A stretch of DNA of 64,000 nucleotides from Hylemonella sp. (GCA_030695415.1 JAUYQZ010000003.1:124001-188000); one strand, 5' to 3'. Counted from the first letter of the stretch, positions 31,101 to 40,398 are shown. The notes: a model not told the origin generated them from the sequence alone. Numbers and translations: made by a program.

Positions 31101-31629
31101 CCTCGTCGTCGGGACGACCGGCGCGCTGCAGTTCCAGATAGAAACGGTGCGGGAAGATCGTCGCCAGTTGCAGCGCCGCCTCGTGCGCGCGCTCGGCGTC
31201 GCCCTGCACCAGGGCCTGGCCTACGGCACCACTGTGCGCACCGGAGAGCGCAATCAGACCCTCGTGCAATTCCTTCAGCCAGGCCAGCTTGACCACGGCC
31301 TGGGCCTTCACCACATTGCCGGTCCAGGCGCGCGCGAGGATCTCGGAGAGGTTCAGATAGCCCTGCGTGTTCTGCACCAGCAGCAGCAGGCGCGAGGTGG
31401 CCAGCAGGTCTTGCCCCAGGCCCTCGAGCATGATCTCGACACCGATCAGGGGCTTGACGCCCTTGCCACGCGCTTCCTTGTAGAACTTGATGGCCCCGAA
31501 CAGGTTGTTCAGGTCGGTGATGGCCAGCGCCGGCTGGCCGTCCTGGGCGGCGGCCCGGGCGATGTCCTCGATACGGACGGTGCCGTCAACGACGGAAAAC
31601 TCGGTGTGCAGGCGCAGGTGGGTGAACAT
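28156..31629 (-). CDS. dnaE: DNA polymerase III subunit alpha
   Basis: The 1157-residue catalytic subunit of the replicative polymerase. The N-terminal PHP domain begins FTHLRLHTEFSVVDGTVRIE. The palm carries the catalytic aspartates in MPDFDIDFCQANRDRVIDYV, and GPGRGSGAGSLVAYAL precedes them. The finger and helix-hairpin-helix parts (GYGFNKSHAAAYSLLAYHTA; AFDSLQLNRASL) are intact, and a C-terminal OB-fold (LLAGIVSDFRVINGQRGKLA) is present. Length and architecture fit the proteobacterial DnaE1 class. The gene stands alone on the minus strand, flanked on both sides by inverted copies of a large palindromic repeat. A TAAAAT box ends 9 bases before the ATG. Confidence 0.97.
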   Translation of the reverse strand: MFTHLRLHTEFSVVDGTVRIEDIARAAAQDGQPALAITDLNNLFGAIKFYKEARGKGVKPLIGVEIMLEGLGQDLLATSRLLLLVQNTQGYLNLSEILARAWTGNVVKAQAVVKLAWLKELHEGLIALSGAHSGAVGQALVQGDAERAHEAALQLATIFPHRFYLELQRAGRPDDEAHVAAAVQLAARMKLPVVATHPVQFATPDDYEAHEARVCISEGEILGNPRRVRKFTREQYFKNAQQMQALFADLPSAVANTVEIAKRCNLTLVLGKPQLPNFPIPGGLSIEEYFRKVSFEGLEERLTHLYPDAAKRDAERPRYVERLEFEINTILKMGFPGYFLIVGDFIQWAKANGCPVGPGRGSGAGSLVAYALKITDLDPLEYKLLFERFLNPERVSMPDFDIDFCQANRDRVIDYVKDKYGKEAVSQIATFGTMAARAAIRDVGRVLDMSYTFCDGISKLIPNKPGQHITIADAIQAEPILAERLDKEDEVKTLLALAQKLEGLTRNVGMHAGGVLIAPGKLTDFCPLYQQPGSDAAVSQYDKDDVEAVGLVKFDFLGLATLTILEIAREFIMARHPGQENFAFENIPLKDKPTYQLFQEGKTEAVFQFESRGMQGMLRDAKPTRLEDLIALNALYRPGPMDLIPSFVARKHGREEVEYPHPAVAEMLSETYGIMVYQEQVMQTAQILGGYSLGGADLLRRAMGKKKAEEMAEHREKFRAGALATHNIPQDKADEVFDLMEKFAGYGFNKSHAAAYSLLAYHTAWLKVHYTAEFFCANMTVEMDDTDKLKVLFEDALKMGMTFESPDVNRGHYRFEPISDKAIRYGLGAVKGTGQQAIEAIVKAREEGGPFTSLYDFCVRVDRTRLNKRSVEALIKAGAFDSLQLNRASLVASVDRAFDFANATAANVNQGGLFDLGDDSHGASTQEPELVESLPWGVKERLTHEKTAVGFYLSGHLFDEVALEVRRFAKRELADLIDTREPQLLAGIVSDFRVINGQRGKLALFKLDDKTAVLDARVDEALMNANRNLLKDDELIIVMAKVMPDRFSGGLQLNINQVWSLEAARCRFGKYLRVAVNGRAPDVQRLVAEHPPKREMTEQGELLRGLGVRLTLRRQGPGLGAAAELQLGEDAKFYPSDAALAGWMAQADLGKAVIVYE

Positions 31630-31638
31630 ATGGATTTG

Positions 31639-31644
31639 ATTTTA
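31639..31644 (-). promoter_or_regulatory. -10-like box just upstream of dnaE
   Basis: TAAAAT on the minus strand ends 9 bases before the dnaE ATG, so the transcript would have at most a few untranslated bases. It lies between the start codon and repeat copy B. Confidence 0.35.
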
Positions 31645-31711
31645 GTAGGCTGGCGCTTGCCCCTTCTCAGGGTTCCTCCTCTTTGGTGCAGCTTTTCCGC
31701 TAGCTTGGCAT

Positions 31712-32286
31712 TGTCGGGATGTGCGCCCGACAGCGCAGTAACTTTCTTTTGCTTCGCCGAAAAGAAAGTCACCAAAGAAAAGGCGAGCCGGATTCGTCGA
31801 CCCTCCGCTTGCGCTACGGGCACGCTGCGTTGCTCGGGATCGGCGGGAAGCGCAGAAACTCGCTGCGCTCAAACATCTGCGCTTCTTTTTCCGCCGCTCC
31901 CTGCGCTACTCGCCTCCTCATGACGGCGGGGGACGGATACCCAAACCCAAGCCCAAAACAACAAGGACGCACCATGGCGCGTCCTTGTGAAGTTCGGTTG
32001 TGGGGTTCTTGCTGTCGGCTGTTTGGTCCCTATGCCGTGTGGCAGGGCTGAGCAGCGCAGCGGCGGGCGGATGAGAGCGGGCGTTGTTTGAGCGCAGCGA
32101 GTTTAGCCCGACCCCGACCGATGCGAGCAGCGCAAGGAACCCCGAAGGGGCCCTGACTTCGGCTCGCCTTTGGCGTTTGCGTAACTTCGCTACGCGAAGT
32201 GAGCAAACTCCCACTCCGTGACCTTTCGGTTACCTTGCTTTGGCGAAGCAAAGAAAAGTACCTCGCCCGCCGGGGCGAGACCCGCC
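31712..32286. repeat. Composite palindromic repeat element, copy B (inverted relative to A)
   Basis: About 575 bases in the divergent gap between dnaE and trhO, with the same parts as copy A in reverse order. The outer left hairpin is TGTCGGG/CCCGACA (31712-31732), the next hairpin ACTTTCTTTT/AAAAGAAAGT begins near 31741. The 19-mer AAACTCGCTGCGCTCAAAC is at 31856-31874 and its inverse at 32086-32104. The central 28-bp palindrome (31961-31988; half arm ACAAGGACGC) has one mismatched pair. An extra hairpin module absent from A lies at 32175-32208 (ACTTCGC/GCGAAGT extended by GTTTGC/GCAAAC). Short open frames across it are not coding-like. The leftover flanks hold the dnaE and trhO start regions. 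Confidence 0.85.
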
Positions 32287-32326
32287 TTGCCACGCAAACA
32301 AACCCATCACGCAAAACGCAAGAAAC

Positions 32327-32332
32327 TAGAAT
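32327..32332 (+). promoter_or_regulatory. -10-like box abutting the trhO start
   Basis: TAGAAT ends 7 bases before the GTG start of trhO at 32340, consistent with a leaderless or near-leaderless transcript. No clear -35 or ribosome site is visible. Confidence 0.4.
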
Positions 32333-32339
32333 CACTCGC

Positions 32340-33107
32340 GTGAACGACATCCTCAACATTTCGGCCTATAAATTCGTTCCCCTGCCCGACGCCCACGCCT
32401 TGCGCGAGCGCCTACATGAACGCGCCGTGGCTATGGACCTCAAGGGCACGGTGCTGCTGGCCGAGGAAGGGATCAACCTCTTCCTGGCCGGTCCGGGGCC
32501 GGCGGTGCGCGAGTTCGTCGCATATTTGCAGGCTGATCCGCGCTTTGCCGACCTCGTGCCAAAGGAAAGCTGGTCGGCCCGTCAGCCCTTTCGCAAGATG
32601 CTGGTCAAGGTCAAGCGCGAGATCATCCGCATGAATCACCCCACCATCCGGCCGGCCGCAGGCCGGGCGCCTGCCGTGCCGGCGGCGACCGTGAAGCGCT
32701 GGCTGGACCAGGGACACGACGATGCTGGACGCGACGTCGTGACGCTGGACACGCGCAATGCTTTCGAGATCGACCACGGCACGTTCGAAGGGGCGATCGA
32801 CTGGCGCATCCACAAGTTTTCCGACTTTCCGCAGGCGCTGCACGAGCACCAGACCGAGCTCCAGGGCAAGACCGTGGTGAGTTTCTGCACTGGTGGCATC
32901 CGCTGCGAGAAGGCGGCGCTGCTCATGCAGGAGGCCGGGCTGGACCATGTCTACCAACTCGAGGGCGGCATCCTCAAATACTTCGAGGAGACCGGCGGTG
33001 CACACTTTCGGGGCGAATGCTTTGTCTTCGACGAGCGCGAAGCCCTGGGGGCCGATCTGCGCGCACGGAGCGAGCAGGCATTTCGAGACATATTTCACCC
33101 AAACTGA
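32340..33107 (+). CDS. trhO: tRNA uridine(34) hydroxylase TrhO (rhodanese-related)
   Basis: A 255-residue protein of the YceA/TrhO family, which hydroxylates uridine 34 of certain tRNAs in an oxygen-dependent way. The N-terminal acylphosphatase-like part has [15 protein letters not shown] and [20 protein letters not shown]. The rhodanese domain has [20 protein letters not shown] and the active-site loop [16 protein letters not shown] with the expected Cys. A GTG at 32340 is the start because the first ATG lies well inside the conserved N-terminal domain. Upstream lies repeat copy B. Confidence 0.9.
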   Translation: MNDILNISAYKFVPLPDAHALRERLHERAVAMDLKGTVLLAEEGINLFLAGPGPAVREFVAYLQADPRFADLVPKESWSARQPFRKMLVKVKREIIRMNHPTIRPAAGRAPAVPAATVKRWLDQGHDDAGRDVVTLDTRNAFEIDHGTFEGAIDWRIHKFSDFPQALHEHQTELQGKTVVSFCTGGIRCEKAALLMQEAGLDHVYQLEGGILKYFEETGGAHFRGECFVFDEREALGADLRARSEQAFRDIFHPN

Positions 33108-33202
33108 CATCTGCCACCCGCCGGGGCCCTTGATGCGGGCATCACCTCGGGTACGATCAAATGAGGTCCGGCGCTCTCCAAGCCGCCGGAGCGACCGTCC
33201 TC

Positions 33203-34207
33203 ATGCGCACACAACAGCCTGCTCCTGCATCCTGTCGCCCTCGCCCGCCATCGGCTGGGAGACGTCGGGCTGTGCTGTCCGCCATGACCCTGCCCTGGCT
33301 GCTGCCGCTGGCCGCCTGTGCGCCGCGGCGCCCGCTGGTCCTGGCTGGTCACCCCTGGCCCGGCTATGAGCCCATGTTTCTGGCGCGCACACTGGGCTAC
33401 CTGCCGGCCCAGGTGGAATTGCTGGACGCCGCGAGTATTCAGGAGTCGCTGCAGCTCCTGCGTGAGGGCCGGGCCGATGGCGCCATGCTCACGCTGGATG
33501 AAGCCCTCTTGCTGCGCGACCAGGGCGTGTCCCTGCAAATCGTGCTGGTCTTCGACATCTCGCGTGGCGCCGACATGCTGCTGGCCCGCCCCGGGCTGAG
33601 CGACCTGCCCGCCTTGCGCAACAGACGCGTGGGCGTGGAGGACTCAACGCTGGGCTCTCTGATGCTGACGCTGATCCTGGAGAAAGCCGGCCTGACGCGC
33701 AAAGACATCGTGGTGCAGCTTATCCCTCACGATCAACACGAAGCGGCCTGGACAGGCGGGCGGCTCGATGCCCTGGTCACTTACGAACCAGTGGCCGGGC
33801 GGCTGATCGCCCGCGGCGCGCGCCAGCTCTTGACCACGCGCGAGTTGCCCGACACCATCTTTGACGTTCTGGCCGTTCGCACTGAGGCACTCACGACGCA
33901 CGCCGACAGTCTGCGCGCCGGTCTGCAAGCGTACTTCAAGGCCCTGGCCTACCTGCGGCAAAACCCCTGGGACGCCGCCTACCGCGTTGCCCCAAGGCTG
34001 CAGATCAGCGCCGAAGCCCTGATCGAGTCGCTGCGCGGACTGGAGCTCCCGGACCAGATCGGCAACCTGAGCTATCTCTCGGTCCCCGACGGCCCCCTGC
34101 TCAAGGCCGCCCGAAGACTGTCAGCCATTCTGCTGCAGGCGGGCCTGCTGAAGCAGCCCCTGGACGCCGCGCAACTGGTGTCCAGCAACTACCTGCCCAA
34201 ACGATGA
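33203..34207 (+). CDS. Solitary ABC-type solute-binding lipoprotein (SsuA/Thi5-like)
   Basis: A 334-residue periplasmic binding protein of the nitrate/sulfonate/thiamine-precursor class. After a basic N-terminus (GRRRAVLSA) and a hydrophobic stretch comes a lipobox LAAC with Cys39, so it is probably a lipoprotein. The mature part shows the fold's landmarks: VLAGHPWPGYEPMFLARTLG, LLREGRADGAMLTLDEALLL, RNRRVGVEDSTLGSLMLTLI and GRLDALVTYEPVAGRL. No permease or ATPase gene is nearby. Its stop overlaps the next gene by 4 bases (ATGA), linking it to a cyclic-di-GMP enzyme, which suggests a sensory rather than uptake role. The start at 33203 is chosen to keep a normal signal peptide; an ATG at 33161 is possible. 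Confidence 0.8.
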   Translation: MRTQQPAPASCRPRPPSAGRRRAVLSAMTLPWLLPLAACAPRRPLVLAGHPWPGYEPMFLARTLGYLPAQVELLDAASIQESLQLLREGRADGAMLTLDEALLLRDQGVSLQIVLVFDISRGADMLLARPGLSDLPALRNRRVGVEDSTLGSLMLTLILEKAGLTRKDIVVQLIPHDQHEAAWTGGRLDALVTYEPVAGRLIARGARQLLTTRELPDTIFDVLAVRTEALTTHADSLRAGLQAYFKALAYLRQNPWDAAYRVAPRLQISAEALIESLRGLELPDQIGNLSYLSVPDGPLLKAARRLSAILLQAGLLKQPLDAAQLVSSNYLPKR

Positions 34208-36927
34208 GGCCCCGCCCGCGTCTCTCAGCCTGCCGCGCCGCCCTGGCCGGCCTGCTGCTGACTGTGCTGACGGCGCAGGCTCAAGCCCAGAGCAACGAGA
34301 TCACCGTGGGCGTGCTGTCCTTCCGGCCCAAGGCGCTTGCCGAGGCCCAGTGGCGCCCGCTGACCGAGCATCTCAACCGCACCGTGCCTGAATCCCGCTT
34401 CGTGCTGCGGATCTACGACTACCCGGAGCAGCAGGAGGCCGTGCGCCAGCAGGCCGTGGACCTGCTGATCACGCAACCGGGCGAGTATGTGCGTCTGGTG
34501 CACGAAAACGGCCTGTCCTCGCCGCTGGCCACCCTGATCCAGCTTGAGCAGGGACAGCCGGTACGGGCCATGGGCGGCGTGATCCTCGCGCGCAGCGATC
34601 GCCTTGATCTGCGCGAACTGGGTGACCTGCAGGGCAAGCGCATCGCGGTGCCCAACGTACTGTCTTTTGGCGCCTACCAGGTCCAGGCCGGTGAACTGGC
34701 TCGTACCGGCACCCGGCCGCTGGACCTCCTGGAGACCGGCGTGCCGCAGGATCTGACCGTGCAGGCCGTCGTGGACAGGCTGGCCGATGCGGCCTACGTG
34801 CGCACCGGCCTGATCGAACAGATGGCCCGCGAAGGCCGGCTCGATCTGCGGCAGGTGAAGGTGCTGAACGCCCAGAATTACCCAGGCTATCCCTTCGCGC
34901 TGTCGACCCGCCTCTACCCGGAATGGCCCGTCATCGCCATGCCCCACCTGGGTGAACGCTCGGCCGTGCGCGTCGCTGGTGCCCTGCTCTCCCTACCGCA
35001 CGGCGGCGAAACGGTACGCCGCATGGGCATTTACGGCTTCGCCACCCCGGCCGACTACGAGCCGGTGCGCGCCATGATGCGCGAACTGCGTGTTCCCCCT
35101 TTCGACAAGCCCCTGCCGATCTCGTGGCTGGACATCTGGCAGCAAAACCGGCTGCTGATCGCCAGCATGGTGCTGATCCTGCTGATGCTCGTGCTCATGG
35201 CCCTGCGGGAGATCTGGCTGCGCCAGCGCATCGCGTCCTTCAGCAATGCCATGGGCGAAGGCATGTTCGTGCTCGACCGCCTGGGCCGCGCCACCTACAT
35301 CAACCGGGCGGCCTGCCGACTGCTGGGCTACCAGCGCGAGTCGCTGCTGGGTCGGCAACTGCTGCCCCTGATCACGTCGCCCGCAGCCCGCGCACAGTAC
35401 CCGGGCGGCAGCAATCCGCTGCTCGACCCACAACGCTGGCAGCAGCCCTATGAAGGCGAGAACGTTTTTGTCAGTGCCAGCGGCAAGAGCTTTCCGGTCG
35501 AAGTCAGCAGCCGCCCGGTGCGGCGCAAGGACCGATTCGTACGCACGGTCGCCGTTTTCTCCGACATCTCGGAACGCAAGTCCCACAGCGACCACGTCTA
35601 CCAGCTGGCCTACCACGACGCCCTCACCGGCCTGCCCAACCGCCGCCTGCTGTTCGAACGCTTGCAGGAAAGCCTGGGGCGGAACAAGGGCACCCATCGC
35701 GGAGCCCTGCTGTTCTCGGACCTGGACCGTTTCAAGCAGATCAACGACACGCTGGGCCACAAGGTCGGCGATGCGTTGCTGCAGGCCGTGGCCGGGCGCA
35801 TGCTGCGCAAGGTCGGCGAGCTGGGCCTGGTGGCACACACCGGTGGCGATGAATTCGCGGTGCTGCTGGACACCTTGGATGCCGACCCCGAACGCGCCAG
35901 TGCGCAGGCGCGCAGCCTGGCCGAGAAACTGCTCGAAAGCATGCGCGAGCCCTTCGGCATCGACCACCAGTACCACCTGGTGTCGGTCAGCATTGGCGTG
36001 GCGCTGTTCGACGGCCCCGACACTGGCGCCGACGAACTGATCAAGCGCGCCGAGATTGCCATGTACGAGGCGAAGGCCGGCGGGCGCAATGCCATCCGCT
36101 TCTTCGACCACGACATCGCCTTGCAACTCGGCCAACGCGTGGCGCTGGAAGCCGATTTGCACCAGGCGCTGGCCCAGCAGCAATTCTGCGTGCACTACCA
36201 GCCGCAGTTCGACAGCAGCGGGCGCATGGTCGGCGCGGAAGCGCTGGTGCGTTGGCAGCATCCGCAGCGGGGCCTGGTGATGCCGGGGCAGTTCATCACC
36301 GTCGCTGAGGAGACGGGCCTGATCCTGCCGCTGGGCCTTTGGGTGCTGGAACAGGTCTGCCAGCAGATCCAGCGCTGGCGCGGTCAACCGGTATTGGGCG
36401 AGCTGGTGATCTCGGTCAACCTCTGCGTCCACCAGATCCTGCAGGCCAATTTCGTCGAGAGCGTGACTTCGGTGTTGATGGCCACCGGCGCCGATCCCCG
36501 CCGGCTGCAGCTGGAGCTGACCGAAAGCGTGCTGGCTCACAACATTGACGACGCCACCGACAAGATGCATCGGCTGGTGGCGCTGGGCGTGCAGTTCGCG
36601 CTGGACGACTTTGGCACCGGCTACTCCTCGCTGAGCTACCTCAAGCGTTTGCCCATCCAGCAGCTCAAGATCGACGCCTCTTTCGTGCGCGACCTGCAGA
36701 CCGACCCGAACGACGTGGTCATCACCCAGACCATCATCGCCCTGGGTCAGAGCCTGGGGCTGGAGGTGATCGCCGAAGGCGTTGAAACCGAAGCCCAGCG
36801 CGACATCCTGGTGCAGCAGGGCTGCCGTCTGTTCCAGGGCTATTTCTATGCCCGGCCTCAAGCTTTGGCCGATTTGGTCGATCTCGTTCGTAAAGCGCAC
36901 CCGCTTCCTCAGGAGTCTCCCCCATGA
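34204..36927 (+). CDS. Membrane cyclic-di-GMP enzyme: PhnD-like sensor, PAS, GGDEF, EAL
   Basis: A 907-residue protein. A signal peptide (about 1-28, ending AQAQA) leads into a periplasmic PhnD-type binding domain (about 31-300: [50 protein letters not shown]). One membrane helix (about 313-335) is followed by a PAS domain ([20 protein letters not shown]), a GGDEF domain with intact GGDEF at 547-551, and an EAL domain with EAL at 679-681 and [20 protein letters not shown] and EGVET all present. Both synthesis and hydrolysis of cyclic-di-GMP are thus possible. It overlaps its neighbours by 4 bases on both sides. The ligand is unknown; phosphate-like or organic anions bind related domains. Confidence 0.9.
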   Translation: MRPRPRLSACRAALAGLLLTVLTAQAQAQSNEITVGVLSFRPKALAEAQWRPLTEHLNRTVPESRFVLRIYDYPEQQEAVRQQAVDLLITQPGEYVRLVHENGLSSPLATLIQLEQGQPVRAMGGVILARSDRLDLRELGDLQGKRIAVPNVLSFGAYQVQAGELARTGTRPLDLLETGVPQDLTVQAVVDRLADAAYVRTGLIEQMAREGRLDLRQVKVLNAQNYPGYPFALSTRLYPEWPVIAMPHLGERSAVRVAGALLSLPHGGETVRRMGIYGFATPADYEPVRAMMRELRVPPFDKPLPISWLDIWQQNRLLIASMVLILLMLVLMALREIWLRQRIASFSNAMGEGMFVLDRLGRATYINRAACRLLGYQRESLLGRQLLPLITSPAARAQYPGGSNPLLDPQRWQQPYEGENVFVSASGKSFPVEVSSRPVRRKDRFVRTVAVFSDISERKSHSDHVYQLAYHDALTGLPNRRLLFERLQESLGRNKGTHRGALLFSDLDRFKQINDTLGHKVGDALLQAVAGRMLRKVGELGLVAHTGGDEFAVLLDTLDADPERASAQARSLAEKLLESMREPFGIDHQYHLVSVSIGVALFDGPDTGADELIKRAEIAMYEAKAGGRNAIRFFDHDIALQLGQRVALEADLHQALAQQQFCVHYQPQFDSSGRMVGAEALVRWQHPQRGLVMPGQFITVAEETGLILPLGLWVLEQVCQQIQRWRGQPVLGELVISVNLCVHQILQANFVESVTSVLMATGADPRRLQLELTESVLAHNIDDATDKMHRLVALGVQFALDDFGTGYSSLSYLKRLPIQQLKIDASFVRDLQTDPNDVVITQTIIALGQSLGLEVIAEGVETEAQRDILVQQGCRLFQGYFYARPQALADLVDLVRKAHPLPQESPP

Positions 36928-38885
36928 CCGGTTTTTTCGGGCCCGCCACGGCCTTGATGGCGCGCCTGCGCTTCAGTTACAAGTTCGCCCTCTCCGGCCT
37001 CGTGGCCCTCGCCCTGCTTCTCTACATGGGCCTCTCCCAGCTCTCGGCCCTGCAGTCCCGCGTGAGCATGATCGCCTCGGAACGTGCCGCCGTGGCCCTC
37101 ATGGCCGACCTGGTCGAATGGAACAAGGTGCTGATTGAAAGCCGGCGCATCACCATCACGGCGGCCCCGGGTGACCAGGGCGTGCGCCAGCGCTTCAAGG
37201 ACAACGCCAGGGCCGTGGACGCCGTGCTCAAGCGCATTGAAGACGGCGTGAAGGCCTCTTCCCCGTGGTTCGACATGGGCAAGGAGTTCAAGGGCCTACA
37301 GGACGGCTGGACCGAACTGCAAAAGAAGGTCGATGCCCTGCCGCTGGATGCCGACTTCGCCCAGAAGGCCTTCGGCGCGCACGCACCGGAATACGGCCGC
37401 CTCTATGCCTTCATGCGCGACATGGGAAACCGCTCCCGCATGTCGCTGGACCCGGACCTAGACCTGTTCTACCTGGGCTACCCGCTGGCCAACAACACAC
37501 CCACCACCGCTGGCATCGCCGTGCGCATGGCCGCCTATTCCGCGCTCAACGTCTCGCGCGGTGAGATCAAGCCCGGCGACAAGGTGTTCTATGAAGTGAC
37601 CGAGGCGCGCCTGAGCGACACCTTCAGTACGGTCGAGACCATGCTCTCCCAGGCCATGAAGGCCAACCCCGAGGTGGAGAAGAAGCTCAGCAAGAATTTC
37701 GACACACTCAAGTCCAGCGCCAAGGAGTTCATCGCCTTCACGCGCAAGAACTTCACAACAGCGGACACCATCGGTGTCACGCAGCAACAGGCCGGCCAGG
37801 CAGCGCAGGCTACCATCGACGCGGCCTGGGCGCTGGTGGAGGCCAACCGCAAGGTCATGGATGAGCTGCTGGCCGAGCGCTCCAGCATCGCCGTCACCAA
37901 ACGCAACCTGCTGGGCATCGTCCTGAGCCTGGCCATCCTGGTCTCGATCTACTTCTACATGGGCATGTACTACGGCATCACGGGTGCAATGCAACAGGCC
38001 AGGCACGCTGGTCGCGCGATTGCCGCTGGCGAGCTGGGCACGGTGCCCGAGCCGAGCACGCGCGACGAGTTTGCCGACTTGATGGTTGACCTGCGTAGCG
38101 CAGACCGCTCCCTGATGGGCATCATCAGCAACGTCAAGGGCGCCGCAGAGTCCATCGCCACCGCCTCCTCGGAAATTGCCCAGGGCAATGCCGACCTCAG
38201 TCAGCGTACGGAGCAGCAGGCGGGCTCGCTGGAGCAGACGGCCTCGGCCATGGGCAGCCTCACGCAGACCGTGCAGCACAGTGCTGACAACGCACGCCAG
38301 GCCTCGCAGCTGGCGGCCACCGCCTCCCAGGTGGCCGCGCGCGGCGGTGAGGCTGTGGGTGAGGTCGTGCGGACCATGGCCGGTATCCAGAATGCATCGA
38401 AAAAGATCAACGACATCATTGGCGTGATCGACGGCATCGCCTTCCAGACCAACATCCTCGCGCTCAATGCAGCGGTGGAAGCCGCGCGCGCCGGCGAGCA
38501 GGGTCGTGGTTTTGCCGTAGTGGCCGGCGAAGTGCGTTTGCTGGCGCAGCGCAGCGCCGAAGCAGCCAAGGAAATCAAGGCCCTGATTTCCGACAGCGTG
38601 GGCCAGGTGGACAAGGGCTCAAACCTGGTCGGCGACGCCGGTAACACCATGGGCGAGATCGTGGCCCAGGTCAAGCGCGTGACCGACCTGATCGGCGAGA
38701 TCAGCGCGGCCACGGTGGAGCAGTCCTCGGGAATCGCCCGCGTCAACGACTCGATCACCGGCATCGACCAGATGACGCAGCAGAACTCGGCACTGGTCGA
38801 AGAATCTGCCGCGGCGGCGGCCAGTCTGCGCGATCAGGCCAACCGTCTCAACGAGATGGTCAGCGTGTTCAAGATCACGAACTGA
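36924..38885 (+). CDS. Methyl-accepting chemotaxis protein
   Basis: A 653-residue chemoreceptor. It has an N-terminal membrane helix ([20 protein letters not shown]), a periplasmic ligand domain of about 300 residues, and a second helix ([20 protein letters not shown]). A HAMP-like segment and the cytoplasmic coiled coil follow, with the conserved hairpin tip [39 protein letters not shown]. The C-terminus ends VFKITN, without a CheR-docking pentapeptide. Its ATG overlaps the stop of the cyclic-di-GMP gene (ATGA), so receptor, second-messenger enzyme and binding protein form one coupled operon. No che genes lie in the window. Confidence 0.93.
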   Translation: MTGFFGPATALMARLRFSYKFALSGLVALALLLYMGLSQLSALQSRVSMIASERAAVALMADLVEWNKVLIESRRITITAAPGDQGVRQRFKDNARAVDAVLKRIEDGVKASSPWFDMGKEFKGLQDGWTELQKKVDALPLDADFAQKAFGAHAPEYGRLYAFMRDMGNRSRMSLDPDLDLFYLGYPLANNTPTTAGIAVRMAAYSALNVSRGEIKPGDKVFYEVTEARLSDTFSTVETMLSQAMKANPEVEKKLSKNFDTLKSSAKEFIAFTRKNFTTADTIGVTQQQAGQAAQATIDAAWALVEANRKVMDELLAERSSIAVTKRNLLGIVLSLAILVSIYFYMGMYYGITGAMQQARHAGRAIAAGELGTVPEPSTRDEFADLMVDLRSADRSLMGIISNVKGAAESIATASSEIAQGNADLSQRTEQQAGSLEQTASAMGSLTQTVQHSADNARQASQLAATASQVAARGGEAVGEVVRTMAGIQNASKKINDIIGVIDGIAFQTNILALNAAVEAARAGEQGRGFAVVAGEVRLLAQRSAEAAKEIKALISDSVGQVDKGSNLVGDAGNTMGEIVAQVKRVTDLIGEISAATVEQSSGIARVNDSITGIDQMTQQNSALVEESAAAAASLRDQANRLNEMVSVFKITN

Positions 38886-38923
38886 TCAACGACCGCGAGG
38901 TCCCCCGGGTCGCGCCGATTGCC

Positions 38924-39805
38924 TCAGGCCAGGAAACGTCTCTCGGGCAGGGGCATGAATTCGGTCTCGCCCGGAACCTGGCCCAGGCGCTGGGCTTGCC
39001 AGTCCTCAGCCGCCTGCGCGATGCGCTCGCGGCGAGCGGAGACGAAGTTCCACCACATGTGTCGCGGTGCATCCAGCGGTGCGCCGCCGATCACCATCAG
39101 GCGCGTGTCCTCGACGCCGATCAGCTCCGCGCCCGCCGGGCTCAGCACGGCCATCTGCTGCGCCGCCAGGACCTGGCCATCCAGGGTCAACGCTCCCTGC
39201 ACCACGTAGACCGCCAGCTCGGGGGCCAGCGGGGGCAAGGCCAGCCGGCCCTTGGCCGCAAGCTGCAGGTCGAGGTAGAGCGTGGGCGACAAGGTCCGTA
39301 CCGATGAACGCAGGCCCCAGGCCTCGCCCACCAGAACGCGCACGGTCGCATCGTCCACCCGCCCTTCGGGAATCTCATCGGCTGGCGTGTGCGCAAAGGA
39401 GGGCTCCGCCTCCTCGTGCTCGCGCGGCAAGGCCACCCAGAGCTGCAGGCCGTGCAGGGTGTAGGTGCTGCTGAGCAGGGATTCGGGGCGGCGCTCGGAA
39501 TGCACGATGCCACGCCCTGCGGTCATCCAGTTGATGGCGCCCGGCTCGATGAGCTGCGATGAGCCGACGCTGTCGCGGTGCATCATGGCGCCCTCAAACA
39601 GGTAGGTCACCGTGGCCAGGCCGATGTGCGGGTGCGCCCGCACATCGTGCTCGGCCCCGGGGGTTTCCAGCGCCGGGCCGAAGTGGTCAAAGAAGACGAA
39701 GGGGCCGACCGAGCGCCGAGCCGCCGCCGGCAACAGGCGCCGCACCATGAAACCTCCGCCCAGATCCTTCTGCTGTCCAGTGAGGATGTGCGCTGGCGAA
39801 GTCAT
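38924..39805 (-). CDS. Pirin family protein (pirin A)
   Basis: A 293-residue double-cupin protein. The pirin N-terminal signature is clear: GPFVFFDHFGPA, then VRAHPHIGLATVTYLFEGAM with the metal-binding histidines, and NWMTAGRGIVHSERR. Some bacterial pirins oxidise quercetin-type flavonoids or modulate metabolic enzymes; the actual role here is unknown. It is the last gene of a minus-strand set with a WrbA-like flavoprotein and a second pirin, divergent from a LysR gene. Confidence 0.88.
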   Translation of the reverse strand: MTSPAHILTGQQKDLGGGFMVRRLLPAAARRSVGPFVFFDHFGPALETPGAEHDVRAHPHIGLATVTYLFEGAMMHRDSVGSSQLIEPGAINWMTAGRGIVHSERRPESLLSSTYTLHGLQLWVALPREHEEAEPSFAHTPADEIPEGRVDDATVRVLVGEAWGLRSSVRTLSPTLYLDLQLAAKGRLALPPLAPELAVYVVQGALTLDGQVLAAQQMAVLSPAGAELIGVEDTRLMVIGGAPLDAPRHMWWNFVSARRERIAQAAEDWQAQRLGQVPGETEFMPLPERRFLA

Positions 39806-39843
39806 GGCGTGGGCTGTCCAGGCTGAAACAGGCCCTGTTCGCC

Positions 39844-40398
39844 TCAGGCACGCAGCCGGGCGGTCACCTCAGCCACGCGCTTGCCGAACTGCCTGGCGGT
39901 TTCCAGGTCACCCGGCAGCATCTCGGCAACGCTGGCGTCCGAGGGGGTGGTGGCCATGGCACCGGCCGAGGAGCCCACATAGTTCAGGTCGTTGCGCTGC
40001 GACGCCTTGGCGTTGCTGGGCATCATCCCGGTGCCGACCCAGATGGCGCCGTGTTGCATGGCCAGCGTGATCAGGTAGTGCAGGGTGGAGTGCTTGTCGC
40101 CGTTCATGGTGGCGCTGTTCGTGAAGCCGGCCATGACCTTGTCTTTCCAGGCCTGGGTGAACCAGGCCTTGCTCGAGGCGTCGGCGAATTTCTTGAACTG
40201 CCAGCTCACGGAACCCATGTAGGTGGGGCTGCCCATGATGATGGCATCCGCGGCGTTCAGGGTGTCCCAGCCCCCTTCGGGCAGGTTGCCGTCGGCATCG
40301 ATGGCCACCAGCTGTGCGCCGGCACCGTCTGCCACGGCTTGCGCCATGCGCTGCGTGTGGCCATAACCCGAATGAAAGACAAGGGCGACTTTGGACAT
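39844..40398 (-). CDS. Flavodoxin-family NAD(P)H-quinone oxidoreductase (WrbA-like)
   Basis: A 184-residue flavodoxin-fold protein. It starts MSKVALVFHSGYGHTQRMAQ, the phosphate-binding loop for FMN, and continues with DAIIMGSPTYMGSVSWQFKK and a TNSATMNGDKHSTLHYLITL segment. Related proteins reduce quinones by two electrons, avoiding semiquinone radicals. The ATG at 40398 follows GGAGTTCTCTC and matches the family start. It lies between two pirin genes, consistent with a quinone or phenolic stress operon. Confidence 0.85.
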   Translation of the reverse strand: MSKVALVFHSGYGHTQRMAQAVADGAGAQLVAIDADGNLPEGGWDTLNAADAIIMGSPTYMGSVSWQFKKFADASSKAWFTQAWKDKVMAGFTNSATMNGDKHSTLHYLITLAMQHGAIWVGTGMMPSNAKASQRNDLNYVGSSAGAMATTPSDASVAEMLPGDLETARQFGKRVAEVTARLRA

